The notes under the pieces were generated by a model. The model was not told the origin of the DNA. It saw only the letters and a program-made list of their open reading frames with translations, and did not search any database. Of a stretch of 64,000 nucleotides of DNA, positions 37,595 to 46,804 are shown piece by piece. This stretch comes from Dehalococcoidia bacterium. GTDB lineage: Bacteria > Chloroflexota > Dehalococcoidia > Lucifugimonadales > GCA-002694895. Position 1 is the stretch's first letter. Each line of letters starts with the position of its first letter. Both the position numbers and the translations under genes were made by a program. Location of the stretch: contig JAPYRX010000005.1 in assembly GCA_029936815.1 (NCBI GenBank), positions 47,707-111,706 of the forward strand, given 5' to 3'.

Positions 37595-37996
37595 ATGGGA
37601 CAACAAGAAAATCTATATCATTATGCAATAGGAAGAAGAAAAGGGGCGGTTGCTCAGGTTCGACTATATGAAACAAATGGAAATATAACAGTGAATAGCA
37701 AACCTATTGATGAAATTTTCACTGTCCCTGAATGGGTCGACTATATTAAACAGCCTTTAAATTTAATTAACAAATCCAAAAAGAATAATATAGATATAAA
37801 AGTAAGTGGAGGAGGGTTCGCTGGCCAATCTGGCGCAATAAGATTAGCTATAGCAAGAGCGTTAATAAAACAAAACCCAGCAAGCAGACCTGCGCTTAAA
37901 GATGCTGGGTTACTAACAAGAGATAGTCGTATCAAAGAAAGTAAAAAATATGGCTTGGTTAAAGCTAGAAAAGCTAAACAATTTTCTAAAAGATAA
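37595..37996 (+). CDS. rpsI: Ribosomal protein S9
   Basis: 133 residues. YAIGRRKGAVAQVRLYETNG, GGGFAGQSGAIRLAIARAL and the C-terminal DSRIKESKKYGLVKARKAKQ with KR end are diagnostic; the terminal Lys-Arg tail reaches the P site. This is the last gene of the superoperon. AT-rich runs follow, but I see no clear terminator. Confidence 0.97.
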   Translation: MGQQENLYHYAIGRRKGAVAQVRLYETNGNITVNSKPIDEIFTVPEWVDYIKQPLNLINKSKKNNIDIKVSGGGFAGQSGAIRLAIARALIKQNPASRPALKDAGLLTRDSRIKESKKYGLVKARKAKQFSKR

Positions 37997-38006
37997 TTTT
38001 TTTATA

Positions 38007-38639
38007 CTATTTTTTAGCAATAAAAAAATATCCGCTCGGATACATCTCTTTATTATATTTTGAGCTATGAAATTTTTCGTATAAAAAGTTTAATAGAATA
38101 GAAATAGATGAAAGAAAAATTCTAATAATAAACATCTTTTTTGGTAGTATTACGTCATACAAAACGATAAACCTTTCGCCTAGAGGTTCAATAATAATAT
38201 TTTTAAATCCAGCTTTAGTTAACATATTGGATAAAGCAGATCTACTAAATCTCCAGTAATCAATGGGTTAATTATGAATTGGAAACAAAAAAGGAACATA
38301 GCCAACAAGGTTACCATCAGTTTTAAGCACTCTAAAACAGTCATTAACTGCATTATGTGGGGATTCTATTAACTCTAATCCAAAGTTAGAAATAGAGTCG
38401 TTTATAAAAGGTAAAAAATTAACATCAACTTTTATATCTGGAGTCCCATCAATATCGATATGGAAAAGTAAGTTTTTATCAATATTCCAATTATCTTCGT
38501 AACTTGATTTGTATTCTCCGCCATTATCTAATGTTATGCCTTTACAGAATATAAATTCTTAAAGCTTTAGCCCCAATAAAATTCTATGAATTGTATAATT
38601 ATTTCGTATTCCTACAATAAAGTCGGAAATATTATACAT
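38007..38639 (-). pseudogene. Class I SAM methyltransferase pseudogene with two in-frame stops
   Basis: A single minus-strand frame runs from an ATG at 38639 to a stop at 38007 and is interrupted only by two TAA codons, at 38559-38561 and 38268-38270. Across them the product reads as a type 11-like methyltransferase: DNGGEYKSSYEDNWN, DGTPDIKVDVNFLPF, NFGLELIESPHNAVNDCFRV, PFLFPIHN[stop]PIDYWRFS and SALSNMLTKAGF match the family's motif order. There is no frameshift, so decay is recent or the stops are the only damage. It starts two bases after the VOC gene stop and shares its strand. Nothing else is seen in this 643-base gap after rpsI. Confidence 0.8.
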
Positions 38640-38640
38640 A

Positions 38641-38988
38641 TCAAGCACTTTGTATAAATTGGATAATATTTTCATCATAATCTTCAAAAGTACAAATATA
38701 TCCTCCCCAATTTTCCTTATAAGGAGATTTTATAATTTCAACATTGAGTGATAATAATTTTTGATAAGATTTTTGTATATCACTTACAGAAAAGTTAATC
38801 ATTTTTCTATATTTATCTTTTGCTTTTCCTTCTACCTTATCATGTGTGCCAATTATAAGTTTTAAATCATTAAAATGAAATGAAACATGGGATTTATTTG
38901 TATTACTTGGATTAACATCTAAAATTAATGAATAAAATTCACTCATTTCTATTAAATTTTCAGTCCAAATAATTATTCCTGCTAGCAT
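38641..38988 (-). CDS. Glyoxalase/VOC-superfamily protein
   Basis: 115 residues, one beta-alpha-beta-beta-beta pair: LAGIIIWTENLIEMSEFYSL is the usual VOC opening, and the second half (INFSVSDIQKSYQKLLSLNV then GGYICTFEDYDENIIQFIQ) fits the second module with a final acidic residue. Such proteins include glyoxalases, dioxygenases and resistance proteins; the activity is unknown. It lies upstream of the methyltransferase pseudogene on the same strand. Confidence 0.75.
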   Translation of the reverse strand: MLAGIIIWTENLIEMSEFYSLILDVNPSNTNKSHVSFHFNDLKLIIGTHDKVEGKAKDKYRKMINFSVSDIQKSYQKLLSLNVEIIKSPYKENWGGYICTFEDYDENIIQFIQSA

Positions 38989-39059
38989 GGTATAAATGAT
39001 ATAGTAAAAAAAATAAACTTTAAATATATTATAGATATATTTAAAAACAATTAATATAT

Positions 39060-39132
39060 GGGGCTGTAGCTCAGTTGGGAGAGCGCTTCAATGGCATTGA
39101 AGAGGTCAGGAGTTCGAGCCTCCTCAGCTCCA
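39060..39132 (+). tRNA. tRNA-Ala (GGC)
   Basis: Acceptor stem GGGGCTG (39060-39066) pairs with CAGCTCC (39125-39131), discriminator A at 39132. The D arm (AGCTCAGTTGGGAGAGC), anticodon stem CTTCA/TGAAG with loop ATGGCAT, and T arm with GTTCGAGCC are complete. Anticodon GGC is at 39093-39095. CCA is not encoded. Confidence 0.96.
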
Positions 39133-39158
39133 ACTTTCATAAGAATATCGGATATTAG

Positions 39159-39182
39159 TATAAGGAATTCAAAATCCTTATA
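39159..39182. repeat. Perfect 8-bp inverted repeat downstream of tRNA-Ala
   Basis: TATAAGGA and TCCTTATA flank an 8-base loop, 26 bases after tRNA-Ala. No run of T follows on either strand, so a terminator role is uncertain. Confidence 0.4.
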
Positions 39183-39262
39183 GAATAAATTTAAAAGACA
39201 TATTTTAAAAAATCGTAAGAAGTATTGATAAAAATAAATTAAATTATTTTTACGCTAATATA

Positions 39263-39290
39263 AATTTCTGCCATACTAATTTCAGAAATT
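39263..39290 (-). terminator. Hairpin at the end of the oppF-like gene
   Basis: AATTTCTG (39263-39270) pairs with CAGAAATT (39283-39290) around a 12-base loop, overlapping the stop codon of the ABC ATPase gene. The downstream side on the minus strand has no good T run, so this is a weak terminator candidate. Confidence 0.3.
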
Positions 39291-40323
39291 ATTTTGACAT
39301 ACAACATTCGCAATTTGCTACCCAATGTTCTGGTGAAACTTCTATAAGTACTGGAGTAGTTTCAGAACATTTGCATTTATCTTTTTTAGTACATCTAGGT
39401 TGAAATACACATCCTGCTGGAGGATTGAGGGGGCTAGGAACATCTCCTTCTAATATAATTCTTTCTCTTGTTTTTTCGATAGTAGGATCTGGAATCGGGA
39501 TAGCTGATAATAGAGCTCTTGTATATCCATGAATCGGATTAAAATACAGTTCGTTAGCCGGAGCAATTTCAACGATGTGTCCAAGATACATAACTGCAAT
39601 TCTATCACTAATATGCTTCACAACTGACAAGTCGTGAGCTATAAATAAATATGTCAGTCCAAATTTAGCTTGTAAATCTTCTAGAAGATTTACAACCTGC
39701 GCTTGAATTGATACATCTAACGCAGAAACCGGTTCGTCACAAACAACAAAACTGGGATTGACAGCTAAGGCTCTTGCTATACCTATTCTTTGTCTTTGAC
39801 CACCACTAAATTCATGTGGATACCTGTCAGCCATATAGGGGCTTAAGCCCACAATGGATAATAATTCAGCCACTTTTTCTCTGTATTGAACTTTGTTGTC
39901 AACTAATTTATGTACTTTTAAAGGTTCTCCAATAATATCTCCTGCTGACATTCTTGGATTAAGCGAACCATAAGGATCCTGAAATATAATCTGAACTTCT
40001 TTTCTCATAGCTCTCATTTCATTAGCATTCAATTCAGTTAATTCGATTCCATTAAATTGAACTTTGCCTGCTGTAGGTTCGTATAATTGGAGTACAGCTC
40101 TACCTGTGGTTGTTTTACCACATCCGCTCTCACCGACTAATCCTAGAGTTTCACCTTTTCGAACAAAAAAGCTAAGATTGTCTACAGCTTTAACCTGGCC
40201 AATTTCCTTTTGTATAATAACACCGGATGTTACAGGGAAATACATTTTTAAATTTTCTACATTAACTAAAATATCAGTTTCTTCTTTTTTGTTTTTAGTT
40301 GTTTTTTTTGTTTTTGTAGTCAT
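39289..40323 (-). CDS. oppF: Oligopeptide ABC transporter ATPase, OppF-like
   Basis: 344 residues. After a Lys/Thr-rich lead come the ABC motifs: Walker [16 protein letters not shown] near 64, Q-loop [15 protein letters not shown], signature [17 protein letters not shown] near 173 and Walker [12 protein letters not shown] near 196. The C-terminal oligopeptide-transporter domain has [12 protein letters not shown] and a Cys-rich end (NCECCMSK), consistent with the iron-sulfur site reported for some DppD/OppD-type subunits. It energises peptide uptake with OppD, but no permease or binding-protein gene is nearby, so those partners are encoded elsewhere. Confidence 0.88.
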   Translation of the reverse strand: MTTKTKKTTKNKKEETDILVNVENLKMYFPVTSGVIIQKEIGQVKAVDNLSFFVRKGETLGLVGESGCGKTTTGRAVLQLYEPTAGKVQFNGIELTELNANEMRAMRKEVQIIFQDPYGSLNPRMSAGDIIGEPLKVHKLVDNKVQYREKVAELLSIVGLSPYMADRYPHEFSGGQRQRIGIARALAVNPSFVVCDEPVSALDVSIQAQVVNLLEDLQAKFGLTYLFIAHDLSVVKHISDRIAVMYLGHIVEIAPANELYFNPIHGYTRALLSAIPIPDPTIEKTRERIILEGDVPSPLNPPAGCVFQPRCTKKDKCKCSETTPVLIEVSPEHWVANCECCMSK

Positions 40324-40354
40324 TTAATTTACCTCTTAAATTTAATTTATCAAT

Positions 40355-41377
40355 TTATTTAGTCATACAACATTTACAATCAGCAATGTAGTGACCTTTT
40401 TTTATTTCTACAATTGCTGGTGGAGTTTCAGGACATTTGCATACTTTTTTCTGACATCTCGGGGCAAATCCACATCCGGGCGGAGGAGCTATCAAATCCG
40501 GAGGTAGTCCTTCAATAGTTTGTAATCTTACATGATCAGTTGCATCTAGTCTTGGAACCGATGCTAAAAGCCCTCGCGTATATGCATGCATTGGATTATG
40601 AAAAATTTCTTCCGCAGATCCTTCTTCAATAATTTTACCTGCGTACATGACAATAACTCTGTCTGCATACCTTGCAACCACTCCTAAATTATGGGTAATA
40701 ATAATTAAAGCAGTTCCATAATCTTTTGCCAATCCTTGCATCAATTCTAAAATTTGAGCCTGAATGGTTACATCCAAAGCTGTTGTAGGTTCATCAGCTA
40801 TAATCAATTTAGGATCACAACTCAATGCAATCGCAATCATTACTCTTTGTCTCATTCCACCACTAAATTGATGAGGATAATCACTCAATCTTCCTCTAGG
40901 ATCAGGAATTCCTACTCTAGCTAGTAATTCTTCTGCTTTATCTATCAGTTCATCTCCTCTTAAACCTTGGTGAAGCTCTAAGGTCTCAGTCAATTGGCGA
41001 CCAACAGTTAGAACAGGGTTTAATGATGTCATCGGTTCTTGGAAAACCATTGCTATTCGGTTTCCTCTAATCTTTCTCATTGCTGATTCGTCTAAATCTA
41101 CAAGGTTTTCACCCTCGAAAGTTACGGATCCATCTACGATTCTTCCTGGAGGATTAGGAATGATTTTCATAACTGACATAGCCCCTACACTCTTTCCACA
41201 ACCACTTTCTCCAACAATTCCTACTACTTCACCTTCATGAACATTATAAGAAATACCATCTACTGCTTTAACCACTCCATCTTGAGTGAAAAAATGTGTA
41301 GTTAAATTATTAACCTCTAATAATACATTGTCTTTTTTAGTAGTAGTAGATTTTGATTTTGATGTTTTAGTAGTCAT
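40355..41377 (-). CDS. oppD: Oligopeptide ABC transporter ATPase, OppD-like
   Basis: 340 residues from the ATG at 41377, chosen because TTGGAGAAG directly precedes it; an in-frame GTG 15 bases upstream would bury that site. Walker A GESGCGKSVGAMSVM, Q-loop MVFQEPMTSLNPVLT, signature HQFSGGMRQRVMIAIAL and Walker B IIADEPTTALD are intact. The C-terminal domain has PPPGCGFAPRC and a Cys-rich end (DCKCCMTK) like its partner. The N-terminal 18 residues are mostly Lys, Thr and Ser. It lies 31 bases upstream of oppF in the same operon. Confidence 0.88.
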   Translation of the reverse strand: MTTKTSKSKSTTTKKDNVLLEVNNLTTHFFTQDGVVKAVDGISYNVHEGEVVGIVGESGCGKSVGAMSVMKIIPNPPGRIVDGSVTFEGENLVDLDESAMRKIRGNRIAMVFQEPMTSLNPVLTVGRQLTETLELHQGLRGDELIDKAEELLARVGIPDPRGRLSDYPHQFSGGMRQRVMIAIALSCDPKLIIADEPTTALDVTIQAQILELMQGLAKDYGTALIIITHNLGVVARYADRVIVMYAGKIIEEGSAEEIFHNPMHAYTRGLLASVPRLDATDHVRLQTIEGLPPDLIAPPPGCGFAPRCQKKVCKCPETPPAIVEIKKGHYIADCKCCMTK

Positions 41378-41475
41378 AACTTCTCCAAGCACTGATCAGA
41401 TTTTTATGAAATCGTCTTTAAATTTTGATTAATTTTAGTTTATAAATTGAAATGATTCAACCTATAGAAACTAGC

Positions 41476-41495
41476 AAACATATGAGTATATGTTT
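41476..41495. repeat. AT-rich hairpin between the glycosyltransferase operon and oppD
   Basis: AAACATAT and ATATGTTT form a perfect 8-bp stem with loop GAGT, directly after the stop of the minus-strand glycosyltransferase gene. The T-rich side lies on the plus strand, within that gene, so it may be a weak terminator for the glycosyltransferase operon or simply a spacer structure. Confidence 0.3.
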
Positions 41496-42497
41496 TTATT
41501 TAATATTTTTGTCTGTTTTAACTAAATTCCAATATATCAATCCAATCAGAAAACCAATGCCCCAAGAAAAATGAAGAGTTGGGTAAATAATAATCAAAAG
41601 CAATGAGCTTAAAATTTTTTTAATATCGAAATTGATTAGCACTCCAATAGATAAAAATGCTGTATAAAGTAAAGGGAAAAACAACATGTGATTATATGAA
41701 AACGACATGATTACTGTACAAATTAATGAGATCACTAATATCGGGGGAGCAACCCATCTTATCTGTATTTCTTTAGGGTAATTCAATAAAAATTTAGTCT
41801 TCCAAAAACCATACTTATAAAACTGAACGAAAAGATCTTTTATAGATTTTCTAACAATATAGGTAGCTTTAATCTTGTTTGAAGCTACTATTTCTCCACC
41901 ATCAATTCTTAATCTATAATTCAAATCAAAATCTTCAGCAATTTTTAACGACTCATCAAATCCGTTTATTTCAATTAGTTTTTCTTTGAACCAAGCTCCA
42001 AGCCATACTGATTTTACCTTTTCAATATAATTATCTGACAATCGATATTTTGCATTACCTAGTCCAAAAAATGAATTCATAGCCATTGATATAGATTGAC
42101 TTAATATACCTACTCCTACAGATTTTTGAAAGGGGCCAACATTTTGAAAACTATTACTGGTTAGTAACTTAACAGATTCACGTATGAAATGTTTATCATA
42201 TATAGCATGGGCATCAGCTCTGATAAGTATACTGCCTCTAGATTTCTTGATTCCAATATTCAATCCAGCAGATTGAATTTTTTTTGGATTGTCAATAATT
42301 TTTATATTTTTATTAATTTTGATTATATTTCCAACTATTGTTTTTGTTCCATCTGTACTGCCACCGTCAATTATTATAATTTCATAAAAATTTTTAGGGT
42401 AAGAGTTATCAAGTAAACTATTTAAAGTTTGTTCAATATAATCTGATTCATTAAAACAAGGGATCAATATAGAAACAAAAGATGTTTTTTCACTCAT
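41496..42497 (-). CDS. Family 2 glycosyltransferase, ExoA-like, membrane-anchored
   Basis: 333 residues. GT-A domain: VSILIPCFNESDYIEQTLNS opening, IIIDGGSTDGT nucleotide-binding strand, and RADAH as the metal-binding acidic site. FDESLKIAEDFDLNYRLR holds the acceptor-side acidic ED. About three membrane helices fill the last 90 residues, as in ExoA-type succinoglycan transferases. Probably adds a sugar to a lipid-linked chain at the inner face of the membrane. Last gene of a minus-strand operon of four transferases. Confidence 0.85.
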   Translation of the reverse strand: MSEKTSFVSILIPCFNESDYIEQTLNSLLDNSYPKNFYEIIIIDGGSTDGTKTIVGNIIKINKNIKIIDNPKKIQSAGLNIGIKKSRGSILIRADAHAIYDKHFIRESVKLLTSNSFQNVGPFQKSVGVGILSQSISMAMNSFFGLGNAKYRLSDNYIEKVKSVWLGAWFKEKLIEINGFDESLKIAEDFDLNYRLRIDGGEIVASNKIKATYIVRKSIKDLFVQFYKYGFWKTKFLLNYPKEIQIRWVAPPILVISLICTVIMSFSYNHMLFFPLLYTAFLSIGVLINFDIKKILSSLLLIIIYPTLHFSWGIGFLIGLIYWNLVKTDKNIK

Positions 42498-42512
42498 AAA
42501 ATTAATACCAAT

Positions 42513-43469
42513 TTAATAATAAATTCTTCCAAAGTTTTTCTTTAAATAAGCCATATTTTTTTTTGAAAGCGGATATCTGTTCGAGAGATTTATTTTTCTA
42601 ATACCCATTTTGACTCCAAAAATCCAATCACCAAATCTAAGTTTAAAAATAGACAATATTAAATAATAAGTTGTCCATATAGTAATATATAAAAAAGCAT
42701 TGATAAAAGGTAAGAATTTGTATGCCGTTAAAATACGATTAGAAATAAATAAATTTAATGAATTAATTTTTTTATCGTTTTTATCAATCACAGATCGTCC
42801 AGGGTAATGATTTGCTTTAAATGCAGGATGAAACATAAGTTTGTATTCATTTTTAATAAGATTATAAGAAAAATCAAGCTCTTCATTTCCCCAAAAAAAC
42901 AATTCGTCAAATGTGATACGTTTATCGAATATAGATTTTTTACATGCAAAAGCTGCTCCAATAAAATAGGAAACATAATTGACATTTTCTGAAAGTATGG
43001 ATGAAAAAAACAATTGATATTTTTTAAAAGGAATTTGTTTAATCTCTTTTTGAACATTCGAAGGTGAATTGCTCTTACATTGTTCAGAATAAACATCGGA
43101 ACCAAACAATGCAGTAATATTAAAAGCAATCAATCCTAATTTATTATCAGTTTCAAAAAGTTGAGATAGAACATCTAAATTTATATCTTTATCTAAAGTT
43201 ACATCGTCATCAATGAATATCAAATATTTACCCTTAGCTAAGTAAGCCAATTTATTTCTTGCCTTGGATATGCCTATAGAACATTTGTTTTTGTAATACT
43301 TTACAAATTTATATTTTGAAATGATTTTATTATAATTAACACTCGAACCATCATCTAAAACTATAATTTCATAATCTATATTTATAATATTCAATTTATT
43401 TATGGAATTAAGATTTAAATCCAAATCATTTGGTCTGTTTTTAGTTGGTATTAAAAAAGATATATCCAA
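42513..43469 (-). CDS. Family 2 glycosyltransferase
   Basis: 318 residues from a TTG start at 43469; no ATG preserves the first beta strand (ISFLIPTKNRPNDLDLNLNS). IIVLDDGSS and YLIFIDDDVTL give the GT-A nucleotide and metal (DDD) sites; FDELFFWGNEELDFSYNLI has the WxNEELD acceptor motif common in WcaE/rhamnosyltransferase-type enzymes. A short hydrophobic helix lies near 255-275. The donor sugar is unknown. 11 bases separate it from the upstream transferase. Confidence 0.82.
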   Translation of the reverse strand: MDISFLIPTKNRPNDLDLNLNSINKLNIINIDYEIIVLDDGSSVNYNKIISKYKFVKYYKNKCSIGISKARNKLAYLAKGKYLIFIDDDVTLDKDINLDVLSQLFETDNKLGLIAFNITALFGSDVYSEQCKSNSPSNVQKEIKQIPFKKYQLFFSSILSENVNYVSYFIGAAFACKKSIFDKRITFDELFFWGNEELDFSYNLIKNEYKLMFHPAFKANHYPGRSVIDKNDKKINSLNLFISNRILTAYKFLPFINAFLYITIWTTYYLILSIFKLRFGDWIFGVKMGIRKINLSNRYPLSKKNMAYLKKNFGRIYY

Positions 43470-43480
43470 GAATTCACTTT

Positions 43481-44623
43481 TTAAGAATTAAATAATTTTA
43501 AATATTTAGTCGCAACATTTTTAGTATGAAAACGTTGCAAGTATGATTTGGATTTATTTAATTTGAATATCATTTCATCATTATTATCCAACGCGTAAAT
43601 GATTGATTCAGATAGTAGATTGCTATCTTCAATATCTACTAATATGCCATATTCCCCATTTTGAACTGTATCTGCCGGTCCTGAATAACAATTAGTAGTG
43701 ATTACAGGGCATCCAACGCCCATAGCTTCGATCAAAACATGCCCAGGGCCTTCCCATCTTGAAGACATTACAAACAAGTCGCTATTTTTGATATATTTAT
43801 ATGGATTATTTTTATAACCCAAAAATTCAACTAATCCTTTCAAATTTAAATCGTTTACCATATTATTTAGAGTATCATATTCTTCCCCTTCTCCAATTAT
43901 TACAAGCCTCGCATTAGAATTAGATTTGGAAACTTTTTCAAAAGCTCTAATTAAATTGTCAAAATTTTTTTGGTAAGTTAATCTGCCTACGGCTGTTATA
44001 ATTTTAAGATTAGAATCAACAAATAATTTCTCTTCAACTCTTTCATTACTTTGTTCAATTAGTGTTTTATCTAGAACTGAATTACTAATGACTTCAAAAT
44101 TTATTTTATTTGGAATCTTGTATCGATCATTTATGTAATCATTCATACTTTCATTAGGAATTACTAATTTTATATTTCTCACAAACTGTGCAAAATATAA
44201 ATTCATTCCAAATACAAAAGATCTAGGGAGTCCTTGTATAGAAAATACAATTCTATTTTTTATTCTTAAAATAGAAAATACAAACATTGGGAATATGGGT
44301 ATTAGTCCTAGTAAGTAAGTACTATTTTTAGTTTTCATAACATAAGAAATAAAAGGTAAAAAAGAAAATAGAATTGCAATAAAAAGAGTTATTTTCCAAT
44401 GAATATATTTATTTTTCAAAAAATTAAATATATTTCTGTTTAGCAAATTCACTACTTCAATGTTTTTAGTTTTATTTATCAATGCCCATTCATCTCCAAC
44501 AACAAGCAATTTGATTTTATTTCCACGAGCTGACAAATCTTTTGCTAATTTATAATAATTTACATCTGTCCCAACAGTTCCATATTGAGGGGATATAAAA
44601 GAAATTATTTTATTATTATTCAT
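43481..44623 (-). CDS. Family 4 glycosyltransferase (GT-B)
   Basis: 380 residues from the ATG at 44623; an in-frame ATG at 44635 is the alternative. The C-terminal GT-B half is clear: ITAVGRLTYQKNFDNLIRAF, LVIIGEGEEYDTL, FLGYKNNPYKYIKNSDLFVM and the donor-site EGPGHVLIEAMGVGCPVI with the EX7E pair. GT4 enzymes are retaining transferases using NDP-sugars. The start overlaps the end of the upstream GT4 gene by 8 bases. A hydrophobic segment near 85-105 may give membrane contact. Confidence 0.85.
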   Translation of the reverse strand: MNNNKIISFISPQYGTVGTDVNYYKLAKDLSARGNKIKLLVVGDEWALINKTKNIEVVNLLNRNIFNFLKNKYIHWKITLFIAILFSFLPFISYVMKTKNSTYLLGLIPIFPMFVFSILRIKNRIVFSIQGLPRSFVFGMNLYFAQFVRNIKLVIPNESMNDYINDRYKIPNKINFEVISNSVLDKTLIEQSNERVEEKLFVDSNLKIITAVGRLTYQKNFDNLIRAFEKVSKSNSNARLVIIGEGEEYDTLNNMVNDLNLKGLVEFLGYKNNPYKYIKNSDLFVMSSRWEGPGHVLIEAMGVGCPVITTNCYSGPADTVQNGEYGILVDIEDSNLLSESIIYALDNNDEMIFKLNKSKSYLQRFHTKNVATKYLKLFNS

Positions 44624-45722
44624 CTGATATTTCATTCATTAATTTTACAAAATTTTGAATAAATACATCTGAATAAAACATCTGCAAATGATTGTTGAGA
44701 GATTTGTTTTTTCTAATATTTTTCCTGCAAATATTAGAATTTAAAAACGTAACAAAATCATCTGTATTTCTATGTTCAATCAAATGGCCATATTTCCCAT
44801 GGCCAAGAATTTCTGATATTCCACCAGGTGAGTCATATGAAACAATGTTTAATCCAAAATGTAAAGCTTCAACCAAGCTATTACCCATACCTTCAAATTT
44901 AGAGGTGGATAAATACATATCACAATATTTCAGATATTTATAAGGATTTGATTTGAATCCTAAAAAGATAATTTTTTCGTCTAAATTTAATTTGCTAACT
45001 GTTTGTTTTACACAATCAAGCCTAGGTCCATCACCGATAATTAAAAGTTTAAATTTTATATTACAATTTATTCTTGAAATAATTTTTACCATCTCTTCTA
45101 TGTTTTTTTCATACGAAATTCTAGAAACTGTTATTAGATAAATATAATTATTTTGAAAATTGAAGTCTTCAATCTCTTCATTTGACAAAATATCTATATG
45201 TTCATTCAAAACCGGATTATAAATAACTTTAGTTTTTATATTAGCAACTAATTTGTTCAATTCTATTTTTGTTCCTTTAGAATTTACTACTACACAATGT
45301 GCCTTAGGATATAATTTTTTTATAAGAAATTTTAATATTTGCCTTTTAAAATAAGAGATGTTTTTTAAGTTCTCATATACTGGAACCCTTTCACAAATCA
45401 CCAACTTGTTTTTATATCTTGAGAGAAAACAACAAATGATCATTATAATATTCGCATAAAATTGTGAACAAATTATTAAGTCAGGTTTTTTTAATTTGAT
45501 GTAATTTATTAAATCAAGAACAGAAAACAACATTTTTGATCTATCAAGTGATTTTATTTCAGTGTTTTCATCAACTACGAATTTCGAATCAATGATATTA
45601 TTTGTTAACAATTCAGTATCAAAGCCTAAATTTCTTAACTCCCGATTGAGATTAATATTTGAGTTTTCCACTCCACCAAAATTAAAATTAGGAACAAAAT
45701 TGATAACTTTTTTTATATTCAT
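44616..45722 (-). CDS. Family 4 glycosyltransferase (GT-B)
   Basis: 368 residues from the ATG at 45722 (a TTG nine bases upstream is possible). NFVPNFNFGGVENSNINLNR is the usual GT4 start with the glycine-rich donor loop; ITVSRISYEKNIEEMVKIIS, LLIIGDGPRLDCV, FLGFKSNPYKYLKYCDMYLS and EGMGNSLVEALHFGLNIVSY with the EX7E pair follow. It shares the FLGxKxNPYKYxKxxD wording with its neighbour and may be a diverged tandem duplicate. First gene of the four-gene transferase operon, divergent from the epimerase gene. Confidence 0.85.
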   Translation of the reverse strand: MNIKKVINFVPNFNFGGVENSNINLNRELRNLGFDTELLTNNIIDSKFVVDENTEIKSLDRSKMLFSVLDLINYIKLKKPDLIICSQFYANIIMIICCFLSRYKNKLVICERVPVYENLKNISYFKRQILKFLIKKLYPKAHCVVVNSKGTKIELNKLVANIKTKVIYNPVLNEHIDILSNEEIEDFNFQNNYIYLITVSRISYEKNIEEMVKIISRINCNIKFKLLIIGDGPRLDCVKQTVSKLNLDEKIIFLGFKSNPYKYLKYCDMYLSTSKFEGMGNSLVEALHFGLNIVSYDSPGGISEILGHGKYGHLIEHRNTDDFVTFLNSNICRKNIRKNKSLNNHLQMFYSDVFIQNFVKLMNEISDE

Positions 45723-45821
45723 ATAAAACAATTACTATTTTTTTAACTTTTTAACAATATATATTTAAATCATTATATATAAAGATTAGAATAAAATAAT
45801 TAACCATTTAAAAGGTAAAGA

Positions 45822-46799
45822 ATGAATTTTATAGTTACAGGAGCAGCAGGTTTTATAGGCTATCATACTGCAAAAAAAATTCTGGAATCTGGTAATAACG
45901 TCATAGGAATAGATAATATTAATGATTTTTATGACATCAAACTTAAAAATGAGAGAATAAAATCACTTGAACAATTTGACAAATTTGAAATCAAAAAGAT
46001 TGATCTAACAAATAAAAAAGATGTATTGGATTTGCAAAATTCATTGCCAAATATTAGTTCCATAATACATCTTGCAGCTTTTGCTGGTGTCAGAACTAGT
46101 ATTACTGATCCTTGGTCTTATCAAGACAACAATGTAAATTCAACTTTAAACCTTTTAGAATTATGTAAGATAGCAAATATAAAAAACTTCTCATTAGCAT
46201 CTACCTCTAGTGTTTACGGGGATAATAAAAGTATTCCCACGAAAGAATCTGACACAACCTCATTCCCATTATCTCCGTATGCAGCAAGTAAAATTTCTGC
46301 TGAATTATTAGCCTTTACTTACAATTATCATTTTGATATTAATGTAGCTATATTAAGATTTTTCACAGTTTACGGTCCCCTTGGAAGACCGGACATGGTC
46401 ATATTCAAATTTTTAAAATCAATTATAAATGATACACCAATCACAATATTTGGAGATGGCAATCAAACTAGAGATTTTACTTATGTTGCAGATGTTGCAG
46501 AAGCCCTAATTAAATCGACCAAAATTCTAGGTTATGAAATATATAACGTTGGGGGTGGCAGTGCTATTACAGTCAATAAATTAGTGCAAACTTTGGAGAA
46601 ATATCTAAATAAAAAAGCAAAAATACAAAATATTGCACGAGATCCATCGGATATAGAGCACAGCTTGGCAGATATTTCTAAAATTCAAACTCAATTAAAT
46701 TGGCATCCTGAATACAATATTGAAATGGGTATTAATGAGACAGGAAAATGGTTTTTAGATAATTTGGAATTTATTTCTTCGATAAAATTACAAGATTGA
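45822..46799 (+). CDS. NAD-dependent epimerase, UDP-glucuronate 4-epimerase-like
   Basis: 325 residues, extended SDR fold. The Rossmann loop is TGAAGFIGYHTAKKI, the catalytic Ser/Tyr/Lys are in ASTSSVYGDN and YAASK, and FFTVYGPLGRPDMVIFKF is the wording of UDP-glucuronate 4-epimerases (CapI/LpsL type). The product would be UDP-galacturonate for surface polysaccharide. AAAGG precedes the ATG. It stands between the minus-strand transferases and the dehydrogenase/export genes. Confidence 0.8.
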   Translation: MNFIVTGAAGFIGYHTAKKILESGNNVIGIDNINDFYDIKLKNERIKSLEQFDKFEIKKIDLTNKKDVLDLQNSLPNISSIIHLAAFAGVRTSITDPWSYQDNNVNSTLNLLELCKIANIKNFSLASTSSVYGDNKSIPTKESDTTSFPLSPYAASKISAELLAFTYNYHFDINVAILRFFTVYGPLGRPDMVIFKFLKSIINDTPITIFGDGNQTRDFTYVADVAEALIKSTKILGYEIYNVGGGSAITVNKLVQTLEKYLNKKAKIQNIARDPSDIEHSLADISKIQTQLNWHPEYNIEMGINETGKWFLDNLEFISSIKLQD

Positions 46800-46804
46800 A
46801 ACTA

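Noticed and set aside
38226-38640. Reading the two TAA codons in the 38007 pseudogene as recoded sense codons
   Set aside because: TAA is a normal stop in the surrounding genes (for example fusA, rplC, rplP), and no bacterial code reassigns it in this setting.
39133-39288. Attachment site for an integrated element next to tRNA-Ala
   Set aside because: No repeat of the tRNA 3' end and no integrase gene were found nearby.
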